A DNA stretch of 64,000 bases from GCA-2687025 sp964473525 (lineage in GTDB: Bacteria > Poribacteria > WGA-4E > GCA-2687025). Of the stretch, positions 42,676 to 50,672 are shown piece by piece. Numbering within the stretch: position 1 is the stretch's first letter; each line of letters opens with the position of its first letter. The position numbers were made by a program, and so were the translations under genes. Below the pieces are notes generated by a model that saw only the letters and a program-made list of their open reading frames with translations, had not been told where the DNA came from and searched no databases. The stretch spans positions 1 through 64,000 of the forward strand of contig CAYYPK010000022.1 in the NCBI GenBank assembly GCA_964473525.1, written 5' to 3'.

Positions 42676-44332
42676 ATCTCCTCGCCGGGAGCGGACAGTG
42701 TGTCGCGTGGCCGTTCTCATCTGTGGTCTGCTGGCGACGGCCCCTCTCGCGGTTGCGCAGAAGGGCGTTGCGGCACGGCCCACGTTCGCGCTGTTCCTCG
42801 ATGTTGGCGACCCCACGGGCGCCCCGGCGCGTGAGCCGGCCGGCGTCGCTATCCGCGCGTTCGCCAGCCGCGTGCAGAAGCTCATGGGCGTACCCTCCAG
42901 CCGCACGGCTGTTCGGACCGGCTCGCCCCTGACGCGCGACGACATTCGGTCCAGCATCCGCGGCGCCGCGAGCGCGGTGGAGCCGGGCGGGATGCTCCTG
43001 ATGTATCTCCGCGCGTACGTCACGAAGCCCGACTCGGCGCGCGCGATCTTCGTCTATCCCGGTGACGGTGACATCGCGTTCCCGCCACCTGCCGACAAGC
43101 GACCGATCCGGGACACGGAGCTGATTGAGTGGCTGACGCGCGCGCCGTCGGACGCCCAGGTTGCCCTGTTCCTCGACCTGCGGACGACTGACCAATCGCT
43201 GTTGGTGTACTTCGCCTCGCGGCCCGCCATCGGCGACGCGTCCGTGACGACCATCGCGTCAACCGACCCCGGCGAGCCGATGGCCGCCGCGATGGCGCGG
43301 CTCCTCGGCGCAGACGCCGACACCGACGCCAACGCCACGCTGGACATCCACGAGCTCGGCCGCGCCTACCGCGAGGAACTCTACGGCACGGGCGTGACCA
43401 CCGAGCACGTCATCGCGGGACTGACCGGTGACGCTCTCCCGCTAGTCGAACTCCCATCGGCAGTCATGATCGGTGGCCCTCCAGGGTCACGCGCCATCGT
43501 CGACGACGTGGATGTCGGCGAGACCCCCGTCAGATACACGCCGGGAACGGTCGGCCGGTACGAGGTCAGCGTCGCGGCCCCGGGCTACCTGAGGCCGGAG
43601 ACTCGCGTCGTCGAGATCACACGGAAGATGGGCGAAGCCCAGCGCGCGAGCTTCCTGTTAGAGAAGCTGCGTGTGCACGGTGTCATATCCGCCCCTGCCG
43701 GAGCGCCCGTTGGTCCTCTGGTGGTAGGTGTGATGCCGGGCGCCGGGCTGGTCGCGCGGCCCGGCGGCCCTGGCGAGTACGAAGTGCCGGCTGGCGCCGT
43801 CGACTGGGATGTCGGGTCGGAGTACCGCCTCCTTGCCGGGTCGCCCGACGAGCGCTACTTCGGAGGCGCGTCGTTCGTGTACGACGGCTACCAAGACATA
43901 GCCGTGGACATCGCGCTGGAGGAACGCACGCTGTGGCAGGTCGCCGCCATCTACGACTCGAAGGGCCTCACTGACGAAGCCACGCGCGCGGCCGCCGCGG
44001 CCTCCGACGCCCGGCTGGAGGTTCCTGCCGACCTGTCTCCTGAGTTCGGCGCCGCCCTACTCGGCGCGTGGAGCGACCAGACGGCGAGCGCGCGCATCAT
44101 GATCGCGTGCGCCCGCATCACCGAGCTGACGCACGGGCCGAAGGAGGCGCGCGCGTACTGGCGGCTGGCCCGAAAGGCCTCCAAGAGGGGCACGCCGGAG
44201 CGCGACATCGCGACGGCAGGGCTACGCGCGTCCGCCGGAGGGCTGCATCTCTACGCGATACTGGGTCTGCTGGCGTTGGCCGCGTCGGCGGGTGTCTTTG
44301 GACTGCGCTATCGTCGCAGACATGCCGGCTAG
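42668..44332 (+). CDS. Secreted pseudo-caspase / PEGA-domain protein
   Basis: A 554-residue protein with a signal peptide (1-30), an N-terminal caspase-like fold (about 38-240), a PEGA domain (about 262-318, VMIGGPPGSRAIVDDVDVGE, then PGYLRPETRVVEI) and a C-terminal membrane helix (about 525-547) with an RRR tail. In peptidase C14 the third strand ends in SGHG and the fourth in DxCHSG; here the matching places read LLMYLRAYVTK and VALFLDLRTTDQ, so both catalytic residues look lost. The DADTDANATLDIHEL stretch keeps the usual linker pattern. Probably a periplasm-facing binding or scaffold protein. ATG at 42668 (a TTG one codon earlier is possible). Confidence 0.75.
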   Translation: MPRSPRRERTVCRVAVLICGLLATAPLAVAQKGVAARPTFALFLDVGDPTGAPAREPAGVAIRAFASRVQKLMGVPSSRTAVRTGSPLTRDDIRSSIRGAASAVEPGGMLLMYLRAYVTKPDSARAIFVYPGDGDIAFPPPADKRPIRDTELIEWLTRAPSDAQVALFLDLRTTDQSLLVYFASRPAIGDASVTTIASTDPGEPMAAAMARLLGADADTDANATLDIHELGRAYREELYGTGVTTEHVIAGLTGDALPLVELPSAVMIGGPPGSRAIVDDVDVGETPVRYTPGTVGRYEVSVAAPGYLRPETRVVEITRKMGEAQRASFLLEKLRVHGVISAPAGAPVGPLVVGVMPGAGLVARPGGPGEYEVPAGAVDWDVGSEYRLLAGSPDERYFGGASFVYDGYQDIAVDIALEERTLWQVAAIYDSKGLTDEATRAAAAASDARLEVPADLSPEFGAALLGAWSDQTASARIMIACARITELTHGPKEARAYWRLARKASKRGTPERDIATAGLRASAGGLHLYAILGLLALAASAGVFGLRYRRRHAG

Positions 44333-44343
44333 CGCGGCGAGAC

Positions 44344-45105
44344 CTACGCGCCCGAATCGGCCTCGAGCATGATCGCTTCGACAGCGGCCAATTCCTCGGG
44401 CGTGTCAACGCCCACGGTGGAATAGTCCGTAAGGCCGACGTGTATGCGGTACCCGTTCTCCATGGCGCGCAACTGCTCCAGTCCCTCGCGGCGTTCCAGC
44501 GGCGTTGGGTCCAGCGCGACCATGGTCTGGAGGAAATCGGCGCGGTAGCCGTACAGCCCCACATGCCGAAGCACGGGCGCGTCCTCGTCCCACACCGACC
44601 CGTCTCGGGAGCCAGGAGCCGAGGCGCGCGTGAAGTACATCGCCGCCCCAGTCCCGTCGCGCATCACTTTCACAACGTCTGGACTCAGGTAGTCCCGCGC
44701 GCTCTTCATGGGCTCGGCTAGCGTCGTCATCACAAGATCGGGCCGCGACACGAACGGCTCGACGAGGGCGTCCAACATCGTGGGATCCAGCAACGGCTCA
44801 TCGCCCTGCACGTTCAGCACGACATCGTACTCTGGCGTCGTGGCGGCCGCGACTGCCACCCGGTGCGTGCCCGTCGGGCATTCGCCTGTCATGGCGGGCT
44901 CGCCGCCGAAGTCCACGACCGCCGCGCGGATGCGCTCGTCGTCCGTGGCAACGACGACGCGGTCCACGAGGGACGCGCGGGCGGCGCGCTCGTAGACGTG
45001 CTGGATCATCGGCCTGCCAACGATGAGCGCGAGGGGCTTGCCGGGGAATCGCGACGAGTCATAGCGTGCAGGTATGACCGCGAGGACGCTGGGCGATGCG
45101 CTCAT
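44344..45105 (-). CDS. kdsB: 3-deoxy-manno-octulosonate cytidylyltransferase
   Basis: A 253-residue enzyme making CMP-KDO for the inner core of lipopolysaccharide. Signatures: VIPARYDSSRFPGKPL at the CTP site, VVVATDDERI, TGTHRVA, NVQGDEPLLDP with the metal-binding aspartate, and LRHVGLYGYR near the end. Full length. It shows that the cell makes a KDO-containing outer membrane. Its start overlaps the preceding Gfo/Idh stop by four bases (ATGA), and it is the last gene of a tight minus-strand operon. Confidence 0.95.
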   Translation of the reverse strand: MSASPSVLAVIPARYDSSRFPGKPLALIVGRPMIQHVYERAARASLVDRVVVATDDERIRAAVVDFGGEPAMTGECPTGTHRVAVAAATTPEYDVVLNVQGDEPLLDPTMLDALVEPFVSRPDLVMTTLAEPMKSARDYLSPDVVKVMRDGTGAAMYFTRASAPGSRDGSVWDEDAPVLRHVGLYGYRADFLQTMVALDPTPLERREGLEQLRAMENGYRIHVGLTDYSTVGVDTPEELAAVEAIMLEADSGA

Positions 45106-46151
45106 TCGGCGCCGCCGAGAACTACTTCGCGTCCCGTGCGCGCCGACTCGTAGATGGCGAAGATGACCTCAAGAACCTTGCGACCCTCACGGCCGTCTAC
45201 CGCGGGCGCGCGACCCTCGCTGACCGCCTGTACGAAATCCTCGATTACGCGCGGATGGCTCGTGCCGTAGTACGACTTGCCTCGGAACCGGGGATCCTCC
45301 AGGGCGAGTTTGGGCATCTCCGCGTCACGGCCCGCCAGTTCGTGCTGGATGATCTGGCCACCCTCGATGGTGACGGTTCCCCGAGAGCCCGCGATCTCGA
45401 TCCGCTCGTCGGTCTGCGGATAGGTCGTCGTCGACGCCTCGACAACGCCGAAGGCGCCACTCGCGAACCTGAGCGCCGCCGCCGCAGTGTCTTCTACTTC
45501 GATGTCGTGCACGCGCGCGCCAGCGTAGCCTACTACGCTCTGGACATCTCCGATGAACCAGCAGAGGACGTCCATCGCGTGGATAGCCTGGTTGATGAGA
45601 ACGCCGCCGCCGGCTGTCGCCCACGTGCCACGCCAGGACGAAGGGTCGTAGTAGTCCGCGGCCCGGAACCACTTCACGTACACGCTGGCGAGGGCGATTG
45701 TCCCGAGCTCGCCGCTGTCGACGAGCTCCTTGATGTACGTGGAGGCGGCGTCGAACCGGTGCTGGAACACGACACCGAGACGGAGATCCCCTTCGTCGCA
45801 TAGGCGAATGAGTTCGTCCGCGTCCTCCAGGTTCGTCGCCATGGGCTTCTCGATGAGCACGTGCTTGCCCGCCTTGGCCGCCTCGATGGCGATCGGCGCG
45901 TGGAGGTGGTGAGGCGTGCAGATGCACACGGCGTCGATACCGTCGTCAGAAAGGAGATCCTCGTGGCTGGTGTACGTGTTCGCGACCCCGAACTCGCGCG
46001 CGAACTGCTGCACGCGCGACTCGGACCTGTCTGCGACAGCCACCAGCTCGGCGCCCATGATGTTCTCGAGCGCCATTGCATGCGTCGGCGCCACCACCCC
46101 GCACCCAACGATGCCGAAGCGGATGGGGCTGTTCAGTGTCGTGGAAGCCAT
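45102..46151 (-). CDS. Gfo/Idh/MocA-family oxidoreductase
   Basis: A 349-residue NAD(P)-dependent dehydrogenase. Rossmann motif FGIVGCGVVAPTHAMAL, ICTPHHLHAPIAIEAAKAG, the EKP motif LIEKPMATN, VVFQHRFDAA, and GGGVLINQAIHAMDVLCWF with the conserved His. This pattern resembles WlbA/Gnn-type UDP-sugar 3-dehydrogenases as much as inositol dehydrogenases. With kdsB translated right after it, a part in envelope sugar synthesis is a fair alternative to catabolism. The glyoxylate reductase stop is 20 bases upstream. Confidence 0.88.
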   Translation of the reverse strand: MASTTLNSPIRFGIVGCGVVAPTHAMALENIMGAELVAVADRSESRVQQFAREFGVANTYTSHEDLLSDDGIDAVCICTPHHLHAPIAIEAAKAGKHVLIEKPMATNLEDADELIRLCDEGDLRLGVVFQHRFDAASTYIKELVDSGELGTIALASVYVKWFRAADYYDPSSWRGTWATAGGGVLINQAIHAMDVLCWFIGDVQSVVGYAGARVHDIEVEDTAAAALRFASGAFGVVEASTTTYPQTDERIEIAGSRGTVTIEGGQIIQHELAGRDAEMPKLALEDPRFRGKSYYGTSHPRVIEDFVQAVSEGRAPAVDGREGRKVLEVIFAIYESARTGREVVLGGAE

Positions 46152-46171
46152 ACGACCCTCGCGCTGTGTGA

Positions 46172-47143
46172 CTACGCCAATGCGGTGGGGTTGACGAGAT
46201 GAGTCGGCGTGCGCCCTTCGATCACGGCGATCGCGTTCTCGGCGGCGAGCATCGCCATCTTCGTCCGTGTCTCGATGGTCGCGCTGGCCACGTGCGGCAG
46301 CAGCACCGTGTTCGGTAGGTCCATAAGACCCGGCGCCAGGACCGGTTCCTCTTCGTACACGTCCAGGCCCGCGCCAGCGATGTCGCCGTCGCGCAGCGCC
46401 TCCACGAGCGCGGCCTCGTCGACCACGGGGCCGCGCGCCGTGTTGATGAGGAACGCGGTCTCCCGCATCAGCGACAGCTCGCGCGCGCCGATCATGTGCG
46501 TGGTCTCGTCGGAAAGCGCGACGTGCACCGAGACGAAATCGCTCCGCGCGAGCAGCTCATCGAGTTCCACCCGCATGGCTCCGGTCTCCTGCTCCGCGTC
46601 GGGCTTGGCGGATCGACTCGTGTAGAGGATGTCCATCCCGAACCCGGCCGCCCGCCGCGCGGTGGCGAGCCCAATGCGTCCCATGCCGACGATGCCCAGC
46701 GTCTTGTCGTAGACATCGTGGCCCAGCATCATCATCGGGCCCCAACCGTGGAACTTGCCGTCTCGCGTGAACTTGTCGGCCTCCGCGACGCGACGCGCGA
46801 CCGACAGGATCAGCGTGAACGCCAGGTCCGCGCTTGTCTCGGTAAGAACCCCGGGCGTGTTGGTTACCGGTAGCTTCCTCGCCGTCGCCGCGTCGACATC
46901 GATGTTGTTGTAGCCCACCGCGTAGTTCGAGAGGACGCGCAGTCCCTTCTCCGCGTCCATGATGTCGGAGTCGATGGTGTCGGTCAGGAGGCAGAGGAGC
47001 GCGTCCTGTCCGCGCACGTTCTCGACGATCTCCGCCTTCGTCAGAACGCGGTCGTCGGGGTTGATCTCCATCGCGAAGACTTCCTCGATCCGGTCAAGGG
47101 CGGGCTGGGGAAGGCGTCGCGTGACGTAAATCTTCGGCTTCAA
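46172..47143 (-). CDS. D-2-hydroxyacid dehydrogenase, glyoxylate/hydroxypyruvate reductase type
   Basis: A 323-residue NAD(P)H enzyme of the D-isomer-specific 2-hydroxyacid dehydrogenase family. Substrate-binding VGYNNIDVDAATA, NTPGVLTETSADL, dinucleotide motif LGIVGMGRIGLATA, catalytic Arg in NTARGPVVDEAAL, Glu in DVYEEEPV and His in LLPHVASATIETR. The set matches GyaR-type glyoxylate reductases. Start is TTG at 47143 with CGGAGG upstream. Glycerate kinase lies just before it in the operon, so hydroxypyruvate or tartronate-semialdehyde reduction to glycerate is also plausible. Confidence 0.9.
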   Translation of the reverse strand: MKPKIYVTRRLPQPALDRIEEVFAMEINPDDRVLTKAEIVENVRGQDALLCLLTDTIDSDIMDAEKGLRVLSNYAVGYNNIDVDAATARKLPVTNTPGVLTETSADLAFTLILSVARRVAEADKFTRDGKFHGWGPMMMLGHDVYDKTLGIVGMGRIGLATARRAAGFGMDILYTSRSAKPDAEQETGAMRVELDELLARSDFVSVHVALSDETTHMIGARELSLMRETAFLINTARGPVVDEAALVEALRDGDIAGAGLDVYEEEPVLAPGLMDLPNTVLLPHVASATIETRTKMAMLAAENAIAVIEGRTPTHLVNPTALA

Positions 47144-47241
47144 CCGTCGACCTCCGGGGCGTGGCGGCGCTGCGAGATTCCTTGATTCGACCGTTGGAAA
47201 TCATACCACGGCACGGCAAACCCATGCGACGGCGCGCCGTC

Positions 47242-48387
47242 TCAGGCGGTGGGAAGGCGCCCTCCGGCAGATAGCAGGCGAGCCAGTCTCTCGGCAGCGT
47301 CTGTCGTCAGCGCGCGCGCGCCGCGTATAGCTGCGTCGAGGTCCATCGGCCCTGGCACAATGGGCATGACGGCGTCGATCCCGGCCCCGTACACCGGCGC
47401 GACGTCGTCCGCGACCGACCCGCACAGCGCCACCACCGGGACGTCTCGCAGGCTCGGCGAGGACGCTACGCCGACGGGCGTCTTGCCGAAAGCCGTCTGC
47501 CGGCTGACCTCCCCCTCACCCGTAACGCAAAGCGCAGCCCCGGCGGCGCGCGCGTCGAAGTCCACCGCGTCCAGGACGATCTCCACCCCGCTCTTCAGCT
47601 CCGCGCCGAGGAACGCAAGCATGCCGGCGCCCAGGCCGCCCGCCGCGCCAGCTCCCGGGACATCGGCGACACGCGCGCCCAGATCCCGCTCGATCACTTC
47701 GGCGAACTTGCCGAGGTTGTCGTCCAGCCGCGACACCATGTCAGGCGTGGCGCCCTTCTGCGGCCCGTAGACCGCGGACGCCCCGTCCGGGCCCGTGAGG
47801 GGATTCGCGACATCGCACGCAACGACGCACTCCGCGTTCGCCAGGCGCGCGTCTAGACCGCTCGTGTCGATCGCGTGGATGTCTGACAGCCCGCCACCGC
47901 CAGGCCCGATGTCGTCGCCGTCGACGTCCACGAGCCGCGCGCCGAGGGCGACCGCCATGCCGGCGCCGCCGTCGTTGGTCGCGCTGCCTCCGATGCCCAC
48001 GATCAGGCGGCTCGCGCCTTCGGCCAGCGCGCGCTGGATGAGCTCGCCAGTGCCGTGCGTCGTCGCGCGCATCGGGTCGCGCGCCTCCGGCGCCACGAGC
48101 GTCAGACCCGACGCGGCCGCCATCTCGATGGCCGCTGTCCCATCGCCGAGGACGCCAAATCGCGCGTCGACCGTGGCGCCGAGGGGCCCGGTGACCGATG
48201 CCGTCACGAATCGCCCGTCGGTCGCGTCGACAAGCGACTGCACGGAGCCTTCGCCGCCGTCAGCCATGGGGATCAGCACGTACTCGGCGTCTGTGTAGAC
48301 GCGTCGGAGCCCTGCGGCGATGGCCTCGGCGGCTTCGCGCGCGGTCATGCTGCCCTTGAAGGAGTCCGGGGCGACGACGATCTTCAT
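47242..48387 (-). CDS. glxK: Glycerate 2-kinase (GlxK/GarK family)
   Basis: A 381-residue type I glycerate kinase forming 2-phosphoglycerate from D-glycerate. Signatures: MKIVVAPDSFKGSMTAREAA, PMADGGEGSVQSLV, GIGGSATNDGGAGMA and PGAGAAGGLGAGMLAFLGA. The ATG at 48387 has GGGAGGAGGG upstream and overlaps the Maf stop by four bases; 74 further codons of open frame are rejected. With the glyoxylate/hydroxypyruvate reductase 98 bases downstream, it feeds C2/C3 acids into glycolysis. Confidence 0.92.
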   Translation of the reverse strand: MKIVVAPDSFKGSMTAREAAEAIAAGLRRVYTDAEYVLIPMADGGEGSVQSLVDATDGRFVTASVTGPLGATVDARFGVLGDGTAAIEMAAASGLTLVAPEARDPMRATTHGTGELIQRALAEGASRLIVGIGGSATNDGGAGMAVALGARLVDVDGDDIGPGGGGLSDIHAIDTSGLDARLANAECVVACDVANPLTGPDGASAVYGPQKGATPDMVSRLDDNLGKFAEVIERDLGARVADVPGAGAAGGLGAGMLAFLGAELKSGVEIVLDAVDFDARAAGAALCVTGEGEVSRQTAFGKTPVGVASSPSLRDVPVVALCGSVADDVAPVYGAGIDAVMPIVPGPMDLDAAIRGARALTTDAAERLARLLSAGGRLPTA

Positions 48388-48974
48388 CGGTGACCCTCCT
48401 CCCGCCACTCGAGCAATACGGCCGACAGGCGAGACAGAGGCAGACCGACGACGGAGTAGTAGCACCCGTCGACGCGGTCGACGAAGGCGGCGGCGTCCTC
48501 CTGAATGCCGTACGCGCCCGCCTTGTCCATGGGACGTCCCGACACCACGTACGCCTCGATGTCGCTGTCGGTGAGGTCGCGGAATGTCACCGTCGTCTCC
48601 TCGACCCACGACTCCACCCGCTGGCCCAGCTCGCGCGCCAGCGCCACGCCCGTGGCAACCACGTGCGAGCGGCCACTTAGCTGGCGCAACATCCGCCGCG
48701 CGTCCTCCGCGTCGGTGGGCTTGCCGAGGGCCTCGCCGTCGAGGATCACGACCGTGTCGGAGCCGAGCACGATCCGGTCGGCCTCCTCGCGGCGCGCCAC
48801 CGCGAGCGCCTTGTCGCGGGCCACGCTTTCGGCGCCCTGCGTCGGTGACAGGTCCGCTGGGTGCTCCTCCGCGATGTCGGCAGGACGAACGTCGTATGTA
48901 ACACCGATCTGGTCGAGCAGCGCCGCCCGGCGCGGCGAGGCCGACGCCAACACGATGCGGGGATACCGAGCCAT
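48384..48974 (-). CDS. maf: Maf-family nucleotide pyrophosphatase
   Basis: A 196-residue house-cleaning enzyme hydrolysing dTTP/UTP or m7GTP-type nucleotides. The family opening LASASPRRAALLDQIG, the ARDKALAVA and VLGSDTVVILDGEALGKP segments and the closing GAYGIQEDAAAFVDRVDGCY are all present. The QEDAAAF form fits the dTTP/UTP-specific YhdE group. GGAAGG precedes the ATG. It is coupled to glxK by a four-base overlap. Confidence 0.94.
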   Translation of the reverse strand: MARYPRIVLASASPRRAALLDQIGVTYDVRPADIAEEHPADLSPTQGAESVARDKALAVARREEADRIVLGSDTVVILDGEALGKPTDAEDARRMLRQLSGRSHVVATGVALARELGQRVESWVEETTVTFRDLTDSDIEAYVVSGRPMDKAGAYGIQEDAAAFVDRVDGCYYSVVGLPLSRLSAVLLEWREEGHR

Positions 48975-49045
48975 GTGAGCCTTCCGCCTTCGCCGTCGCT
49001 CCAGCGAGAGCGATGCGGGCCGTCAGGGGAACATGATGCCGCCGT

Positions 49046-49954
49046 CTAGAGCCGCGCCCAGGCCTGAGTCAGCGTGCGCTTCGCGTTCGCCAGAACGACG
49101 TCCGACGACTGCCCTTCCATGGGCCTCACTTCGAAGCTGACGATCGGCGGGTCGTCGGACGGCGTCAGGAAGCCGATGTCCATCAGCACGCTCAGGAACT
49201 CCACGACCTCGTCGACGTCGTTCTCCCCGCCCGGAACGCCGAAGTGCGGATGCAGGTCGCCATACGCTGGGTGCTCTGGGTCGCGCATCACGCAGTTCCC
49301 GATGTGCGCGTGCACCAGTTGGTATTGCGCCGTCGTGAGCGCCTTCTGCGCCGACTCCGCCTGCAACGGCAGGTGCGACAGGTCGAGCATGAGGCCGAAA
49401 TTGTCCCGGTTCACGAGCCGCGCGACCTCGACGGCGTCGTCCGAGGGGCCGATGAGCGCGCATTTGTCGATCGTGCGATCGAACGTCTCCAGCGTGATAG
49501 CGACATCGGCGTCGAGGCCGTAGTCGCAAAGCTCTTGCAGCGACCTGGCGAGGATGCCAATCGCCGCCGCGCGCTGGTCTGCTCCGGGGTCAGGGCCGCT
49601 GAGAAGGGCGAGACTGGTTGCGCCGACCTCCGCCGCCTCGTCGACACGCTCCTTGAGCGCGTTGACCGCTGACGCCCGTTCCGCCTCGCCGAAGGAGTTG
49701 GGGTTCAGCTTCTGCGTCAGGACGGCAGGTTGCGCCGCGTACGCGCACACCAGCCCGCCCAGTTGCAGGACATCGCGCACGGCGGCCCTGACGTCGTCGT
49801 CGTGTATCCACGTGACCTCAATGGCGTTGAAGAACGGGTCGGCGGCGATCTGTGTCACCGTCTCCAGGATAGGGCCGGAGCCAGTGATGCACTCCGGGAA
49901 CGCCATGGGATGCACCAGCCCGACGCGCATGTACTCGTAGATGGATGCGTCCAA
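49046..49954 (-). CDS. Sugar phosphate isomerase/epimerase-like TIM barrel
   Basis: A 302-residue AP-endonuclease-2/xylose-isomerase-like protein. Barrel strands with likely metal ligands: AITLETFDR (Glu), GLMLDLSHLPLQ (Asp, His), LVHAHIGNC (His) and IVSFEVRPM (Glu). Family members isomerise or epimerise sugars or are inosose dehydratases. The start is TTG at 49954 because AAGGAG lies six bases upstream; the next ATG, eight codons on, has no ribosome site. It is 17 bases after the TPR lipoprotein gene and 71 before maf. Reaction unknown. Confidence 0.85.
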   Translation of the reverse strand: MDASIYEYMRVGLVHPMAFPECITGSGPILETVTQIAADPFFNAIEVTWIHDDDVRAAVRDVLQLGGLVCAYAAQPAVLTQKLNPNSFGEAERASAVNALKERVDEAAEVGATSLALLSGPDPGADQRAAAIGILARSLQELCDYGLDADVAITLETFDRTIDKCALIGPSDDAVEVARLVNRDNFGLMLDLSHLPLQAESAQKALTTAQYQLVHAHIGNCVMRDPEHPAYGDLHPHFGVPGGENDVDEVVEFLSVLMDIGFLTPSDDPPIVSFEVRPMEGQSSDVVLANAKRTLTQAWARL

Positions 49955-49971
49955 CGTGAGCTCCTTGGGGG

Positions 49972-50592
49972 CTACTGCGTCAACTGCGTAAGAACCTGGA
50001 CGGCCGGTAGGCTGGGATCGAGTTCGGCCGCCGCGCGCGCCACCGACGCGGCGGCGACGGGCTCACCGGCGTAGTAGTAGCACCACGCCTCTAGCGCGCG
50101 GATCTGCGCCTTGGATGTGTAGTCGTGTCGGTAGAGCGTGGTTTCGTCCGCCTCGCGCGCGGAAGCGAGAGCGTTCGCGGCGTCCAGCAACACCTTGGCG
50201 TCGTCGCGGGCCATGAACAGCGCCTGCGCCATGCCCACCCACGCGTCCGCATGCCGCGCGTCGGCGCGCAACGCTTCAGCGAACGACTCCGACGCCAGCG
50301 TCAGCACCTCCGGCGACGGCGCACCCTCGAGCCGGTGCAGCCGCGTCCAACCCAGGCCGTTGTGCGCGTCGGCCTGCGAGTCGTCGAGGTTCACGGCTCG
50401 TTCGAATTCAACGAGCGCGATTGCGAAGTCTCGCGCGCCGTAGGCTTCCCAACCGCGGACGATCGCCGCCTGCGCGTCCACGGTCGCGCCGCCGCCACTG
50501 TCGCCGGCATCCCCGCCACAGCCCAGCGCGCCGGCGAAGATGGCGATGACGACGCTGGCCGCGCCAAGGGCAGTTCGCACGCTTAGGGACAC
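49972..50592 (-). CDS. TPR-repeat lipoprotein
   Basis: A 206-residue lipoprotein: signal to Cys26 (FAGALGC), a glycine-rich linker, then TPR pairs (about 43-75 IVRGWEAYGARDFAIALVEF, 78-110, 115-150 and 175-200). It is likely anchored in the periplasm and acts in protein binding. GTG at 50592 is chosen for GGAG eight bases upstream and for the signal sequence beginning there; the 83 codons before it are not protein-like. The sugar-isomerase-like gene follows by 17 bases. Confidence 0.8.
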   Translation of the reverse strand: MSLSVRTALGAASVVIAIFAGALGCGGDAGDSGGGATVDAQAAIVRGWEAYGARDFAIALVEFERAVNLDDSQADAHNGLGWTRLHRLEGAPSPEVLTLASESFAEALRADARHADAWVGMAQALFMARDDAKVLLDAANALASAREADETTLYRHDYTSKAQIRALEAWCYYYAGEPVAAASVARAAAELDPSLPAVQVLTQLTQ

Positions 50593-50672
50593 GCGTCGCT
50601 CCGATCGTGGGTGTTGGGTTCCTTCACATGATACCTGACCGCGCGTTGGGCGTCGAACGGCGCCCCGGCGAC

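Noticed and set aside
47228..47241. Perfect 14-base palindrome GACGGCGCGCCGTC just after the glycerate kinase stop
   Set aside because: It would form only a short five-pair stem without a T-run; such palindromes are frequent in GC-rich DNA.
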